A DNA stretch of 64,000 nucleotides from Thermus islandicus DSM 21543 (lineage in GTDB: Bacteria > Deinococcota > Deinococci > Deinococcales > Thermaceae), in contig NZ_ATXJ01000009.1 of the NCBI RefSeq assembly GCF_000421625.1, positions 1-64,000 of the forward strand, in the 5' to 3' direction. A program made the translations under genes and the position numbers. Shown one piece after another: positions 53,096-61,684 of this stretch. Every line of letters begins with the position of its first letter. Position 1 is the stretch's first letter. Under the pieces are notes generated by a model that worked only from the letters and a program-made list of their open reading frames with translations, was not told where the DNA came from and searched no databases.

Positions 53096-53803
53096 CTACA
53101 AGCTAATCAGCCTACCCACCGTTTCCGGGCTGGTTTCTGAGGTCCCGCCCTCGAGGACCACCTGCCCCCGGTCCATCACGTAGAACCTGCGGGCAAAGCT
53201 CCAGGCGAACTCTAGTTTTTGCTCCACCAGGAGAATACCTATGCGGAGCTCCTGAAGAATGCGTACGAGGGCTGCCTGGATGGTGGCTACTACCGAGGGT
53301 TGAATCCCTTCCGTAGGTTCATCTAGGAGCAAGTAACGAGGTTTAGCGACCAGGGCCCGGGCGATGGCCAGCTGCTGCTGCTGGCCTCCAGAAAGGCTTC
53401 CCCCTTTGCGGTCTCTTACTTCCCAAAGGATAGGGAAGAGATCAAACACGCTAGGGGGCACCTCCTGGGCAAGAGGGTGAACCCTTCCCGAAAGGGCTGC
53501 AAGGCCCGCCTTTAGGTTTTCCTCTACGGTCAGGTAAGGGAAGATGCCCCGTCCCTGGGGAACGTAGGCGAGGCCCTGTCGGGCCCGTACATAGGCGGGG
53601 GTATGGGTGATCTCGCGACCGAAGAGGTGGATGCGGCCCCCCGTAATGGGATTGAGTCCCATCAGGGCCCGGAGGAGCGTGGTTTTGCCTACCCCGTTCC
53701 GTCCCAGGATCGCCACCGCCTCTCCTGGTTCTACCCGCAGGCTTATCCCCCAGAGCACCTGGCTGCTTCCGTAACCTGTAGCAAGGGTTTCTACCTCAAG
53801 CAT
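53096..53803 (-). CDS. urtE: Urea ABC transporter ATPase UrtE
   Basis: A 235-aa ATPase. ATG 53803 is the standard start ([42 protein letters not shown]). GRNGVGKTT is Walker [17 protein letters not shown] the signature and [15 protein letters not shown] the Walker B region, the TEGIQPS wording being typical of UrtE. It overlaps urtD by 8 bp. Confidence 0.9.
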   Translation of the reverse strand: MLEVETLATGYGSSQVLWGISLRVEPGEAVAILGRNGVGKTTLLRALMGLNPITGGRIHLFGREITHTPAYVRARQGLAYVPQGRGIFPYLTVEENLKAGLAALSGRVHPLAQEVPPSVFDLFPILWEVRDRKGGSLSGGQQQQLAIARALVAKPRYLLLDEPTEGIQPSVVATIQAALVRILQELRIGILLVEQKLEFAWSFARRFYVMDRGQVVLEGGTSETSPETVGRLISL

Positions 53804-54542
53804 GGGCCCCCCCAAGGTAAACCGCCACCACCTCGGGGTGGTTCTGCACCTCTTCATAACTTCCTTCTGCCAATACCTGCCCCTGGTGTAAGACGGTGAC
53901 GGGGGCTTCCAACATGGCCACAAAGGCCATATCGTGGTCCACTACAAGGAAGGCGCGGCTCCCCCTCAGCGACTTTACAAGCTCGGCGGTCTTTTCTACC
54001 TCCTGGCGCGTCATGCCTGCGGTGGGCTCATCCAAGAGGACCAGCTTGGCCCCGGTGGCCAAGACCATGCCCAGTTCCAGCCACTGGCGCTCTCCGTGGG
54101 CGAGGCGACGGGCCAATGTATAGGCCTTCTCCTCCAAAGAGATCCTTGTTAAAAGATCCCCCACCGTTTTCTCCTCTTCTGGGGTGGGCTTCCAGCTAAG
54201 CGAGCTCCATAGCCCCTTAACGCGACGGGCTGCCAAGAGGAGGTTCTCGTAGACGGAGAGTTCCTCCAGAACCCCCGGGGTCTGGAACTTCCGGGCGATG
54301 CCCTGCCGGGCGATAAGGTGTTCCGGTAGAGCCTGGATGGGTTGACCGTGGAAAAGGATCCGGCCCTGGCTGGGGCGAACGCGGCCGATGATGGCATCCA
54401 GGAGGGTGGATTTGCCCGCCCCGTTAGGACCTACCAGGATCCGTAGCTCCCCTGAAGCGACCGTCAGGTTGACGCCGTTCAGGGCTCGGAAGCCCCCCGC
54501 AAACTCCACCACCAGGTCCTCTACTCGGAGGAGCTCATCCAC
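53796..54542 (-). CDS. urtD: Urea ABC transporter ATPase UrtD
   Basis: A 248-aa ATPase with Walker A GPNGAGKST (about 35-43), then IARKFQTPGVLEELSVYENLLLA, signature AHGERQWLELGMVLA and Walker B LVLLDEPTAGMTRQEVEKTAELV. The KFQTP.V and AGMTR wording points to UrtD rather than LivG. It overlaps urtC by 8 bp. Confidence 0.9.
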   Translation of the reverse strand: MDELLRVEDLVVEFAGGFRALNGVNLTVASGELRILVGPNGAGKSTLLDAIIGRVRPSQGRILFHGQPIQALPEHLIARQGIARKFQTPGVLEELSVYENLLLAARRVKGLWSSLSWKPTPEEEKTVGDLLTRISLEEKAYTLARRLAHGERQWLELGMVLATGAKLVLLDEPTAGMTRQEVEKTAELVKSLRGSRAFLVVDHDMAFVAMLEAPVTVLHQGQVLAEGSYEEVQNHPEVVAVYLGGAHA

Positions 54543-55596
54543 GACTTCTCACCTCCGGTACCCTGGCCTCGGGGTGCTGGCGGGCCCGGAGTCCTCTGGC
54601 CCGTTCCCCCAAGGCTGGAGCTAAAGCCACGAGCACAAAGAGGAGGCCTAGAAGGTAAGACCAGGCGCTGGGGAAGGCACTGCTTACCCGGTCCTTGACC
54701 AAGTTGAGGATCACGGTCCCTCCCACAGCCCCCAGAAAGCTCTCCCGTCCCCCGAGAGCCGTCCAGATCACCATCTCTATGGAGGGGACTACCCCTACCA
54801 TGGCCGGAGAAATGACCCCTACATGCAGGGTGAAGAGAGCCCCGCTCGCTCCTGTTAGAATTGCTCCTAGGGCAAAAGCTGCTGTCTTGAAAAGGGCGGG
54901 GTCATACCCCAAGAAGCGCATACGGTTTTCCCCCTCCCGAATCGCCAGGAGCACTCTTCCAAAGAAAGAGGCCTTTAGGAGGTAGGAAAGACCAAGGGCC
55001 AAGACCACCCCTGTCAGGGTGAACCAATAGAGGGCCTTTTGGAATTCTGGCTCCCCTACGGAATGGCCAAGGAAAAGGGAAAAATTGGTAAGGCCGTTGA
55101 ATCCTCCGGTGAGTCCTTGCTGGCTGATAAGCAGGGTAGCGAAGGTGAGGGCGAGGGCCTGGGTGATGAGGGAGATGTAGGCTCCGGTGATGCGCCGCCG
55201 GAAAAGGAGAAAGCCCAGGACCAAGGCGAGAAGGGCCGGCAAGAGGAAGACCATGGTCAGGGCAAAATAGGGGTTGCGGAATGGCGCCCACCACCATGGG
55301 AGTTGAGTTAGGCCATTCCAGACCATGAAATCAGGCAATTCCCCCACGGGCAAAGACGCAAGCTTTAAGTGCATGGCCAAGGCATATCCGCCGAGACCAA
55401 AAAAGATGCCCTGGCCTAGGCTCAAGACACCGCCATATCCCCAGACCCAGACCAGCCCAATGGCCGCAAGGCTTAGGCTGAGGAAGCGCCCCACCAGGGA
55501 GAGGTCGTAACTGGAGAGCCAGAAGGGGCCTAAGGCCAAGAGGGCTAAGGCTCCAGGGCCTAGGATCCTCACCAGGAAAGCCGCGTTTGCCCTCAT
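54535..55596 (-). CDS. urtC: Urea ABC transporter permease UrtC
   Basis: A 353-aa permease with about 9-10 membrane segments. Landmarks: GLVWVWGYGGVLSLGQGIFFGLGGYALAMHL, ISLITQALALTFATLLISQQGLTGGFNGLTN and VLLAIREGENRMRFLGYDPALFKTAAFALGA. The ISQQGLTGGFNGLT stretch is typical of UrtC. It abuts the urtB stop directly. Confidence 0.9.
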   Translation of the reverse strand: MRANAAFLVRILGPGALALLALGPFWLSSYDLSLVGRFLSLSLAAIGLVWVWGYGGVLSLGQGIFFGLGGYALAMHLKLASLPVGELPDFMVWNGLTQLPWWWAPFRNPYFALTMVFLLPALLALVLGFLLFRRRITGAYISLITQALALTFATLLISQQGLTGGFNGLTNFSLFLGHSVGEPEFQKALYWFTLTGVVLALGLSYLLKASFFGRVLLAIREGENRMRFLGYDPALFKTAAFALGAILTGASGALFTLHVGVISPAMVGVVPSIEMVIWTALGGRESFLGAVGGTVILNLVKDRVSSAFPSAWSYLLGLLFVLVALAPALGERARGLRARQHPEARVPEVRSRG

Positions 55597-56508
55597 CTAA
55601 ACCTCCTCGAGGGCCCGGGAGCGAAGGGAGACCAAACCCCTGGGCCGTACCTGCAGGGTTAAAACCACCAAGAGCAGGAGAAGCACCTTGGCCAGGCTGA
55701 CGCTGGTCAGGGCCTGCAAAAGGGCAGAGGCCAGGCCCACGAGAAGGCCGGCTACCACGGTTCCCCCTAGGCTGCCCAATCCTCCCAAAATGACCACAAG
55801 GAAGGCATCCACGATGTAGCTTTGCCCCACCGTAGGGGTGACGGGCGCCAGGAAGGCCAACGCCGCTCCTCCCAAGCCTGCTAGACCGCTTCCCAAGGCA
55901 AAGACAAACCCATCCACGGCCCGGGTGTGAATTCCCAAGGCCGCGGCCATCTCGCGATTTTGGCTAACGGCCCGGATATGAAGGCCAATTCGGGTCCAGC
56001 GGAGGAGGGCCCCTAGGAGACCCAACACCAGCAAGGCTAGGCTTGCTACAAAGAAGCGCACATAGGGTAGGCCCAGCCCATCCAGCGCTCCCCCTCGGAT
56101 TTCCAGCGCTCCCGCCAACCAGGAGGGGCTTGTCACCTCTACCCCCGAAGGTCCGAAGAGGTCTCGGGCAGCTTGTTGCAGCACAAGGGAAATTCCCCAG
56201 GTCGCCAGAAGGGTTTCAGCAGGCCGTCCATAGAGGAAGCGAACCAGGCCGCTCTCCAAGAGCCAACCCACCAGGGCGCCGCTGAGAAAGGCAAGGGGAA
56301 GGGTCAGCAGGGGGGAATAGGGGGAGGGCATGCCCTGCTGGATAAGAAAGGCCAGGTATCCTCCAAGCATAAGGAACTCCCCGTGGGCCATGTTGATGAC
56401 TCGCATGAGCCCGAAGCTGAAGGCCAGGCCCAAAGCGGTCATGATCAGGATGGACCCTACGCTTAGGCCGTTGAACACCTGCCCAATCCAGAGAGCGGCC
56501 TCCCCCAT
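55597..56508 (-). CDS. urtB: Urea ABC transporter permease UrtB
   Basis: A 303-aa permease of the LivH fold. Landmarks: GLSVGSILIMTALGLAFSFGLMRVINMAHGEFLMLGGYLAFL, LLATWGISLVLQQAARDLFGPSGVEVTSPSWL and GLHIRAVSQNREMAAALGI. An ATG at 56508 follows AGGAGGTGGGG. It lies 10 bp after urtA without the hairpin found in the other binding-protein operons. Confidence 0.92.
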   Translation of the reverse strand: MGEAALWIGQVFNGLSVGSILIMTALGLAFSFGLMRVINMAHGEFLMLGGYLAFLIQQGMPSPYSPLLTLPLAFLSGALVGWLLESGLVRFLYGRPAETLLATWGISLVLQQAARDLFGPSGVEVTSPSWLAGALEIRGGALDGLGLPYVRFFVASLALLVLGLLGALLRWTRIGLHIRAVSQNREMAAALGIHTRAVDGFVFALGSGLAGLGGAALAFLAPVTPTVGQSYIVDAFLVVILGGLGSLGGTVVAGLLVGLASALLQALTSVSLAKVLLLLLVVLTLQVRPRGLVSLRSRALEEV

Positions 56509-56518
56509 ACCCCACCTC

Positions 56519-57706
56519 CTAGTGCAGCTTGCAGGTTTTCCCCGGGAAAGCGAGAGGGTCGTAGGGTTCGGGTTTCACCGGTTCCTTCGTGGACCAGAGA
56601 ATCTTGAACTGGGCATTGCCCTGAAGCTCGCCAATGTAAACTGCCTGATAAAGGCTTTGGTTCTCGGCGAAACGAACCCGGCCTAAGGGCGTGGACACCC
56701 ATCCCATCAGGACCGCTGCCTTACGCACCGCATTGGGGTCAAAGCTCTGCGCCTTCTCAACCGCCGCCTTCCAGAGGTAAACGTTGGCGTATCCGTGGGC
56801 CATGGGGTCGGTAATAAGCTCGTTGGGGCCGTACTTCGTCTGGTAAGCCTTGACAAAGGTACGGTTCTCTGGGGTCTCCAAACTCATGAAATAATTCCAG
56901 GCAGCGTAGCTACCCTTCAGAAGGCTAGGACCGATGGCTTTAGCTTCCTGCTCAGCGATGCTAAAGGACATAACGGGAAGCTTGTCTGGGGTCAGCCCCG
57001 CCGCTGCCATCTGCTTGAAGAAGGCCACGTTAGAATCCCCGTTGATCGTGTTAAAAACTACATCGGGGCGCGCGGCTCGGATCTTGTTCACCACACTACT
57101 GAAGTCTGTTCCCCCAAGGGGGACATATTCCTCGCCCGAGAGCACCCCCTTGCGAGCTTCAATGTGGCGCTTGAGAATGAGGTTAGCCGTGCGAGGAAAA
57201 ACATAATCTGAGCCCACCAAGAAGAACTTTTTGTAACCCTTCTCTAGGGCCCAATCCAGAGCGGGGAGAATCTGTTGATTGGGTTGCGCCCCAGTATACA
57301 TGATGTTTGGGGAACACTCATTGCCCTCAAACTGGACGGGATACCAAAGTAGGTTTCCCAAGCGTTCAAACACGGGTAACATGGCCTTCCGGCTTGCAGA
57401 GGTCCACCCGCCGAATACTGTGGCCACCTTGTCCTGCTGGATAAGCTTCTGGGCTTTCTGAGCGAAGGTGGCTGGATCCGAGGCCCCGTCCTCCACCACC
57501 GGGAGGAGCTTCCGCCCCAGGACCCCGCCCCGGGCGTTGATCTCCTCGATGGCCAACAAGGTGGCGTTTTTGACGGTTACCTCGCTAATGGCCATCGTGC
57601 CGGTAAGGGAGTGGAGTACGCCCACCTTGACCTCGCCTTGGGCGAGGCTCAAGCCCACCAAGCTGACCAGCCCCAGTGCCCCTAGTAACCCCCGGCCTTT
57701 GCCCAT
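56519..57706 (-). CDS. urtA: Urea-binding protein UrtA
   Basis: A 395-aa secreted binding protein. ATG 57706 follows GGAAGGAGGAACGC and gives a signal peptide ending SLAQ. UrtA landmarks: KVGVLHSLTGTMAISEVTVKNATLLAIEEINARGGVLGRKL, VFGGWTSASRKAMLPVFERLGNLLWYPVQFEGNECSPNIMYTGAQPNQQILPALDW and MAHGYANVYLWKAAVEKA. The YPVQFEG.E.SPN stretch is diagnostic of UrtA as opposed to LivK. It is first in a twelve-gene urea operon and has a good promoter. Confidence 0.94.
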   Translation of the reverse strand: MGKGRGLLGALGLVSLVGLSLAQGEVKVGVLHSLTGTMAISEVTVKNATLLAIEEINARGGVLGRKLLPVVEDGASDPATFAQKAQKLIQQDKVATVFGGWTSASRKAMLPVFERLGNLLWYPVQFEGNECSPNIMYTGAQPNQQILPALDWALEKGYKKFFLVGSDYVFPRTANLILKRHIEARKGVLSGEEYVPLGGTDFSSVVNKIRAARPDVVFNTINGDSNVAFFKQMAAAGLTPDKLPVMSFSIAEQEAKAIGPSLLKGSYAAWNYFMSLETPENRTFVKAYQTKYGPNELITDPMAHGYANVYLWKAAVEKAQSFDPNAVRKAAVLMGWVSTPLGRVRFAENQSLYQAVYIGELQGNAQFKILWSTKEPVKPEPYDPLAFPGKTCKLH

Positions 57707-57751
57707 GCGTTCCTCCTTCCGGATCGGACTTCGGGTCCGACCCTCGGGGAG

Positions 57752-57781
57752 AGCATAACATTGCATGAGGCAGCTTGTCAA
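57752..57781 (-). promoter_or_regulatory. Promoter of the urea operon
   Basis: On the minus strand TTGACA (57781-57776), 18 bp, TATGCT (57757-57752), about 45 bp before the urtA start codon. Confidence 0.7.
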
Positions 57782-57805
57782 GTAAATGGGAAACATATGG
57801 CCAAT

Positions 57806-57827
57806 AGTTACTTAGCAGATAGTAACT
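57806..57827. promoter_or_regulatory. Inverted repeat AGTTACT/AGTAACT
   Basis: AGTTACT (57806-57812) and AGTAACT (57821-57827) are perfect 7-bp arms 8 bp apart. Its near edge is 24 bp upstream of the urtA -35, a position used by activators. The spacing differs from the TnrA/GlnR box. Confidence 0.5.
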
Positions 57828-57885
57828 GTACGAGCAAAAGTAGACATAGTGTTAACAGTAAAAGGCACAAATCGCCAATGATTCA

Positions 57886-57914
57886 TTGACATGATGTAAG
57901 AACTGTGCTACCCT
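57886..57914 (+). promoter_or_regulatory. Promoter of the CBS-domain gene
   Basis: TTGACA (57886-57891), 17 bp, TACCCT (57909-57914), followed by AGGAGGAGGGAG before ATG 57930. Confidence 0.65.
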
Positions 57915-57929
57915 CCAGGAGGAGGGAGT

Positions 57930-58550
57930 ATGCTGCTCAAGGAAGTCATGAACACCAACCTCGTCACGGTCTCACCCACCACGCCCGCCAGCGAGGTCCA
58001 GCGGATCATGACCCTACACGAGCTTCGCTATCTTCCTGTAGTGGAAGGGAGGCGCTACGTGGGGTTGATTCCTGAACGATCCCTCCGCTACCGCCTTTGG
58101 CCTCTAGCCTCTCCTACCCAGCGCGTGGACCCGCACACCCCCGCATCGGGCCTGATCCAACCCTTTCCCATAGCCCACCCTGAGGACGCGGTGGAAGAAA
58201 CCGTGCCCCTTATGTGGTTGAGGCGGGTGGGGGCTGTCCCCGTGGTAGATGGAGAGACCCTGGTAGGTTTGGTTACCTTTTACGACCTTGTCAAGGCTCT
58301 ATGGCCTCTTCTTACCTATCCCCATCCCGCAAGCCGCATAGAATTGCTTGCGCCTCGGGAAAACCAAATTCTCTCAGAGCTCGCGCACGCCCTCAAGGAA
58401 ACCCAGCTACCCCTCCAGGGCCTTTTGCTCTTTCCCGAGGCCGGCCAGCTGGGCTTACGGGGCACCCTTTGGGTCAACGGCCTCGACACCCTACCTTTGG
58501 TGGCCATGCTCCGGGCAAAGGGGTTTTCGGTTCTCTGGCCCCACCGCTAA
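57930..58550 (+). CDS. Protein with two CBS domains (AcuB-like)
   Basis: A 206-aa soluble protein. Two CBS domains occupy about 1-60 (VMNTNLVTVSPTTPASEVQRIMTLHELRYLPVVEGRRYVGLIPERSLR) and 70-128 (IQPFPIAHPEDAVEETVPLMWLRRVGAVPVVDGETLVGLVTFYDLVKAL). The last 75 residues may form an ACT-like domain. CBS pairs bind adenine nucleotides and sense energy state. The AcuB family is linked to acetoin use in Bacillus, but nothing here supports that. Its promoter faces that of the urea operon. Confidence 0.8.
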   Translation: MLLKEVMNTNLVTVSPTTPASEVQRIMTLHELRYLPVVEGRRYVGLIPERSLRYRLWPLASPTQRVDPHTPASGLIQPFPIAHPEDAVEETVPLMWLRRVGAVPVVDGETLVGLVTFYDLVKALWPLLTYPHPASRIELLAPRENQILSELAHALKETQLPLQGLLLFPEAGQLGLRGTLWVNGLDTLPLVAMLRAKGFSVLWPHR

Positions 58551-60055
58551 CCTTCGGCGGTGGGTTCCTTGCTGTTTCCGCCAGCCGGTAGCCGCAGTTC
58601 CTCCACCAGGCGGGCCAGCCGGTTAATGCCCTCGTTGAGCTCTTCCAGAAGCAGGAGGAGGTCCAGGTGGGTGAGGGTGGAGGCCTTGCTCTCTTCCCGT
58701 TGCCGCAGGCGCCTCAGATGGGCCTGGCGTGAGGCCTCCAACTGAGCCAGGAGGGCTGGGGACTCCTCCTTCACTTCCTGGGCCAAGGCCCCATCGCCTG
58801 TGGCCAGGGCGGTGAGGGCCTTTTCCAGGCGCCTTAGGGTGTTTTCCGTAAGCTGGGCCAGCTCCTCCCTTCCTTCCAGGCTAAAGGTCAGGCCCTGGGC
58901 CCAAAGCCTTTCTGCTTTGCGCAAGGTCCGCTTGGCGAGGTCGGCCAGGTGTTCCAGCTCGCTGGCGGCCTTGAGGAGGGGGAGGGCCAAGGCATCCTGG
59001 GGGAGCTGGGCTACGTAGACCAGCACCTCCCGGCTTAGGCGATCCACCTTTTCCTCCAGGGGGGCGAGGTCGGCTTCCCGCCCCTGTTCCTGGCTCAGGG
59101 CCCGCCAGGCGCCTTCCAGCATGGCTCGGGCGGCGTCCCCGATGCGGGCGATCTCCCTTAGGGCGAGGCCCCGGGCCAGGAGGGGGTCCTCTAGGGCCTC
59201 GGGGCGGAGGTACTTGGGGGCCAGGGGTTTGGGGAGGGGTACCAGCTGGGCTATCAGGCGATGGAGGAGGGGAAAGGCGAGGGGGAAGCTGAGGAGGGCC
59301 AGGGCGTGGTACCCCACATGGGCCCAGAAGACCCCCGGGCTTGGGACGGAGAGGAGGGGGAGGGCCAAGGCAAGGCGGTGGAGGAGGAGGAGAAGGCCAA
59401 GCCTCAGGCCCTCGGGCGTGGGGCGGAGGAGGAGGGGGCCGGTGCACCCTACCCCGCCACCCAGGACCAGGGCCAGGGCGCCCTGGGGGTCCACTCCCTG
59501 CCGGGAAAGCCCCAGGGCCAGGAGGGCCACCAGATTGGCGGAGCCCAGGCCATAGCCCAGCAGAAAGCCGGTGAGGAAGAGCAGCCAGGGGGGAAAGGAG
59601 GAGAGCCAAGGTTCCACGCTAAGGGCGGCCTCCTGGCTGAATTCCAGGCCTAGGAAGACCAGGCCGAGGCCAAAGAGGAGGCGGTTCACGCCGGGGCTTC
59701 TTCCCCGGGCGACCCCTTCCCAAAGGAGGGCCAGGCTCAGGGCGCCGAAGGCCAGGGCCTGGTTGCCCAGGCCGGCCACGGCCACCACCGCTGTGGCCCC
59801 CAGGGTTCCTCCGAGGGCGAGAAGGGCCGCTTCGTAAAGGGGAAGCACCCCAGCCTGGAGGAGGCCCCGTCCCAGGAGGCTAAGCCCTGTGCCGCTGCCG
59901 GAGGCCAAGCCCAGGAGGAGGGCAGCCAGACCCAAGGGGAAGCCTCGGAACCGGGAAAGGAGCCTTCTGCCCTTGGGCCCTACGAGCCCTGCAGCCCCCT
60001 CGGTAAGGAGGGAGGTTCCCAGGTAGAGGAGCGCCAAGACCCCGAGGACCTCCAT
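58547..60055 (-). CDS. Na/Pi-cotransporter-type protein with PhoU-like domain
   Basis: A 502-aa membrane protein. The first 270 residues hold 8-9 hydrophobic segments in two repeats (LGLASGSGTGLSLLGRGLLQAGVL and LGYGLGSANLVALLALGLSRQGV), as in the NptA/PF02690 family. The rest (about 280-490) is a helical PhoU-like domain with many Leu, Glu and Arg. Such proteins are Na+-driven phosphate carriers or efflux valves. The usual QSSSA-type motif is weak here (GSGTG), so the substrate is uncertain. It overlaps the convergent CBS gene by 4 bp. Confidence 0.78.
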   Translation of the reverse strand: MEVLGVLALLYLGTSLLTEGAAGLVGPKGRRLLSRFRGFPLGLAALLLGLASGSGTGLSLLGRGLLQAGVLPLYEAALLALGGTLGATAVVAVAGLGNQALAFGALSLALLWEGVARGRSPGVNRLLFGLGLVFLGLEFSQEAALSVEPWLSSFPPWLLFLTGFLLGYGLGSANLVALLALGLSRQGVDPQGALALVLGGGVGCTGPLLLRPTPEGLRLGLLLLLHRLALALPLLSVPSPGVFWAHVGYHALALLSFPLAFPLLHRLIAQLVPLPKPLAPKYLRPEALEDPLLARGLALREIARIGDAARAMLEGAWRALSQEQGREADLAPLEEKVDRLSREVLVYVAQLPQDALALPLLKAASELEHLADLAKRTLRKAERLWAQGLTFSLEGREELAQLTENTLRRLEKALTALATGDGALAQEVKEESPALLAQLEASRQAHLRRLRQREESKASTLTHLDLLLLLEELNEGINRLARLVEELRLPAGGNSKEPTAEG

Positions 60056-60057
60056 CC

Positions 60058-60717
60058 CTAACCCTGGGCTCCCAGGAGGACCTCGGGGAGGTCCCCGATG
60101 AGGCCGTCCACGCCGAGGCTCAGGAGTCTCTTGGCCTCCTCGGTTTCGTTCACCGTCCAGGGGATGACGAAAAACCCCGCCTCCTTCCAGCGAGCGAGGC
60201 TTTCCTCATCCACCAGGGCCTTGTGGGGATGCACCCCTTCGAGGCCTAAGGCCCGGGCTAGGGGGCCCAGGTCTTCCTCGGCGAAGAGGAGGGCCCGTGG
60301 GAGGCCATACCCCCCAAGGAGGTAGAGGGCCACCGGATCAAAGCTGGAGATAAGGACCCTGGAGGCCAGGGGCTTGAGGGCCTCCGCCAGGGCCCGGGCC
60401 CCTGAGGGGAAGCCGGGGATGGACTTGAGCTCGGCGTTCAAAACCGCCTCCGGATAATCCTGGAAAAGCTCCAGTACCTCTTCCAGGGTGGGCACCCAAG
60501 GTTCCAAGGCCCTGAGCTCCTCCAGGCTCAGGGCGAACACCGGGCCCTTGGGGGTGGTGAGGTCGTGGCGGACGACGAGGCGCCCTTCCCGAGTGGTCTG
60601 GACGTCCAGCTCTACTCCGGAGAGGCCGGCCTCGAGGGCCAAGCGAAGGCTTTCCAGGGTGTTTTCCCTGGCCCTCCTAGGGGCACCGCGGTGGCCCAGG
60701 AGAAGGGGCTTTTTCAC
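60058..60717 (-). CDS. Glycerophosphodiester phosphodiesterase
   Basis: A 219-aa GDPD TIM-barrel enzyme, cytoplasmic because it has no signal peptide. Motifs: LGHRGAPRRARENTLESLRLALEAGLSGVELDVQTTREGRLVVRHD (catalytic His, metal Glu and Asp), LNAELKS and WTVNETEEAKRLLSLGVDGLIGDLPE. It releases glycerol-3-phosphate from lipid head-group diesters. It overlaps an RpiR remnant (ATGA) and lies downstream of an ABC importer, so the importer may bring in its substrate (inference). Confidence 0.9.
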   Translation of the reverse strand: MKKPLLLGHRGAPRRARENTLESLRLALEAGLSGVELDVQTTREGRLVVRHDLTTPKGPVFALSLEELRALEPWVPTLEEVLELFQDYPEAVLNAELKSIPGFPSGARALAEALKPLASRVLISSFDPVALYLLGGYGLPRALLFAEEDLGPLARALGLEGVHPHKALVDEESLARWKEAGFFVIPWTVNETEEAKRLLSLGVDGLIGDLPEVLLGAQG

Positions 60718-60899
60718 GGGGACCTCCGGGAAACCCTCTGGGCGTCTATGGCTTCCTGTGAGCGTTCCAGGTACCAGCCCGCATCGGGTTTCCGCAGGGC
60801 TAGGGCCACGTAGAGGGCGTCCACCACGGCCAGGTGGACCACCCGGGTGGCCATGGCTTCTTTTCCTGACATTAGGGATGGAGACATACGCAGCGTCAC
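60714..60899 (-). pseudogene. C-terminal remnant of an RpiR/SIS-type regulator
   Basis: A 61-codon frame. GKEAMATRVVHLAVVDALYVALAL resembles the last helix region of MurR/RpiR regulators, but the helix-turn-helix and most of the sugar-phosphate (SIS) domain are absent. It starts at GTG in the permease stop (GTGA) and ends overlapping the GDPD start (ATGA), so it would still be translated by coupling. Loss of the upstream part by deletion is the simplest explanation. Confidence 0.55.
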
Positions 60900-61684
60900 C
60901 GCTTTCTCAGGAGGGCAAGGCCTGCTAGGGCCAGAAGCGTGGTGTAGAGGAGGAGGCTTGCTACGGCGCTCGCCGCCCGGAAGTCTTCGCGCAGGCTCTG
61001 GAAGAGGAGGAGAGGGAGGGTTACCGTGCCGAAACCGGCCACCATGCTGGTTACCTCAAACTCTCCCATGGAGATGGCGAAGGCCACCAGGCTTCCTGAA
61101 AGGACCGCCGGCAGCAGGTTGGGCAGGAGCACATAGCGCATTCGCGCGAAGAGACCGGCTCCTGAGGCCTGAGCGGCCTCCATGAGGAGCCGCACCTCTA
61201 TTCCCGAAAGACCAGCGTAGACCGTACGGAAGAAGAAGGGAAAGCCCAAGGCGGCGTGGCCGAAGACCACGATCCAGAAGGTACCGGAAAGGGCCAGGGG
61301 CGGGCGGTTGAAGGCCAGGAGGAAGCCTAAGCCCACCACAAGGGGCGGCACTAGCAGGGGAAGGACTTGGAGGAAGCGCCTCAGGCTTTCCCCTTCCCGC
61401 CCCGGCCAGGTGTGGGCTACATAGGCCGTGGGCACCCCTACGAGGATATTGAGGGCTACGGCAAGGGCTGCGATGCGCAAGGAGAGGAGGGCCCCTTCCA
61501 GGTATCGGGCATCGGTGAGAATCCGCCTGTACCACGCAAGGGTGAAGCCTTCCGGAAGGACGCCTAGCCAGACCTGGCTGAAGGAATAGACCACCGGGGC
61601 CAGCATAGGCAGGATGAGGTAGAGGAGGAAAAGGACGAAGGCGAGCCAGCCTAGGGCCCTCACCGCCGCCACCTCCTTTCCCAA
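60896..61684 (-). CDS. ABC importer permease, PotC-like
   Basis: A 262-aa permease with six segments. The N-terminal region has LILPMLAPVVYSFSQVWLGVLPEGFTLAWYRRILTDARY, and the cytoplasmic EAA loop is LLMEAAQASGAGLFARMRYVLLPNLLPAVLSG. This is the pattern of the second permease of spermidine/phosphonate/iron-type importers. It overlaps the first permease gene by 25 bp. Confidence 0.85.
   Translation of the reverse strand: MGKEVAAVRALGWLAFVLFLLYLILPMLAPVVYSFSQVWLGVLPEGFTLAWYRRILTDARYLEGALLSLRIAALAVALNILVGVPTAYVAHTWPGREGESLRRFLQVLPLLVPPLVVGLGFLLAFNRPPLALSGTFWIVVFGHAALGFPFFFRTVYAGLSGIEVRLLMEAAQASGAGLFARMRYVLLPNLLPAVLSGSLVAFAISMGEFEVTSMVAGFGTVTLPLLLFQSLREDFRAASAVASLLLYTTLLALAGLALLRKR

Larger units (their letters stand above)
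57707..57929. promoter_or_regulatory. AT-rich divergent control region of urtA and the CBS gene
   Basis: The least GC-rich part of the window. It contains the urtA promoter (57752-57781), an inverted repeat (57806-57827), an 8-bp palindrome TGTTAACA (57850-57857), and the promoter of the CBS gene (57886-57914). No gene is supported inside it. Confidence 0.65.
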
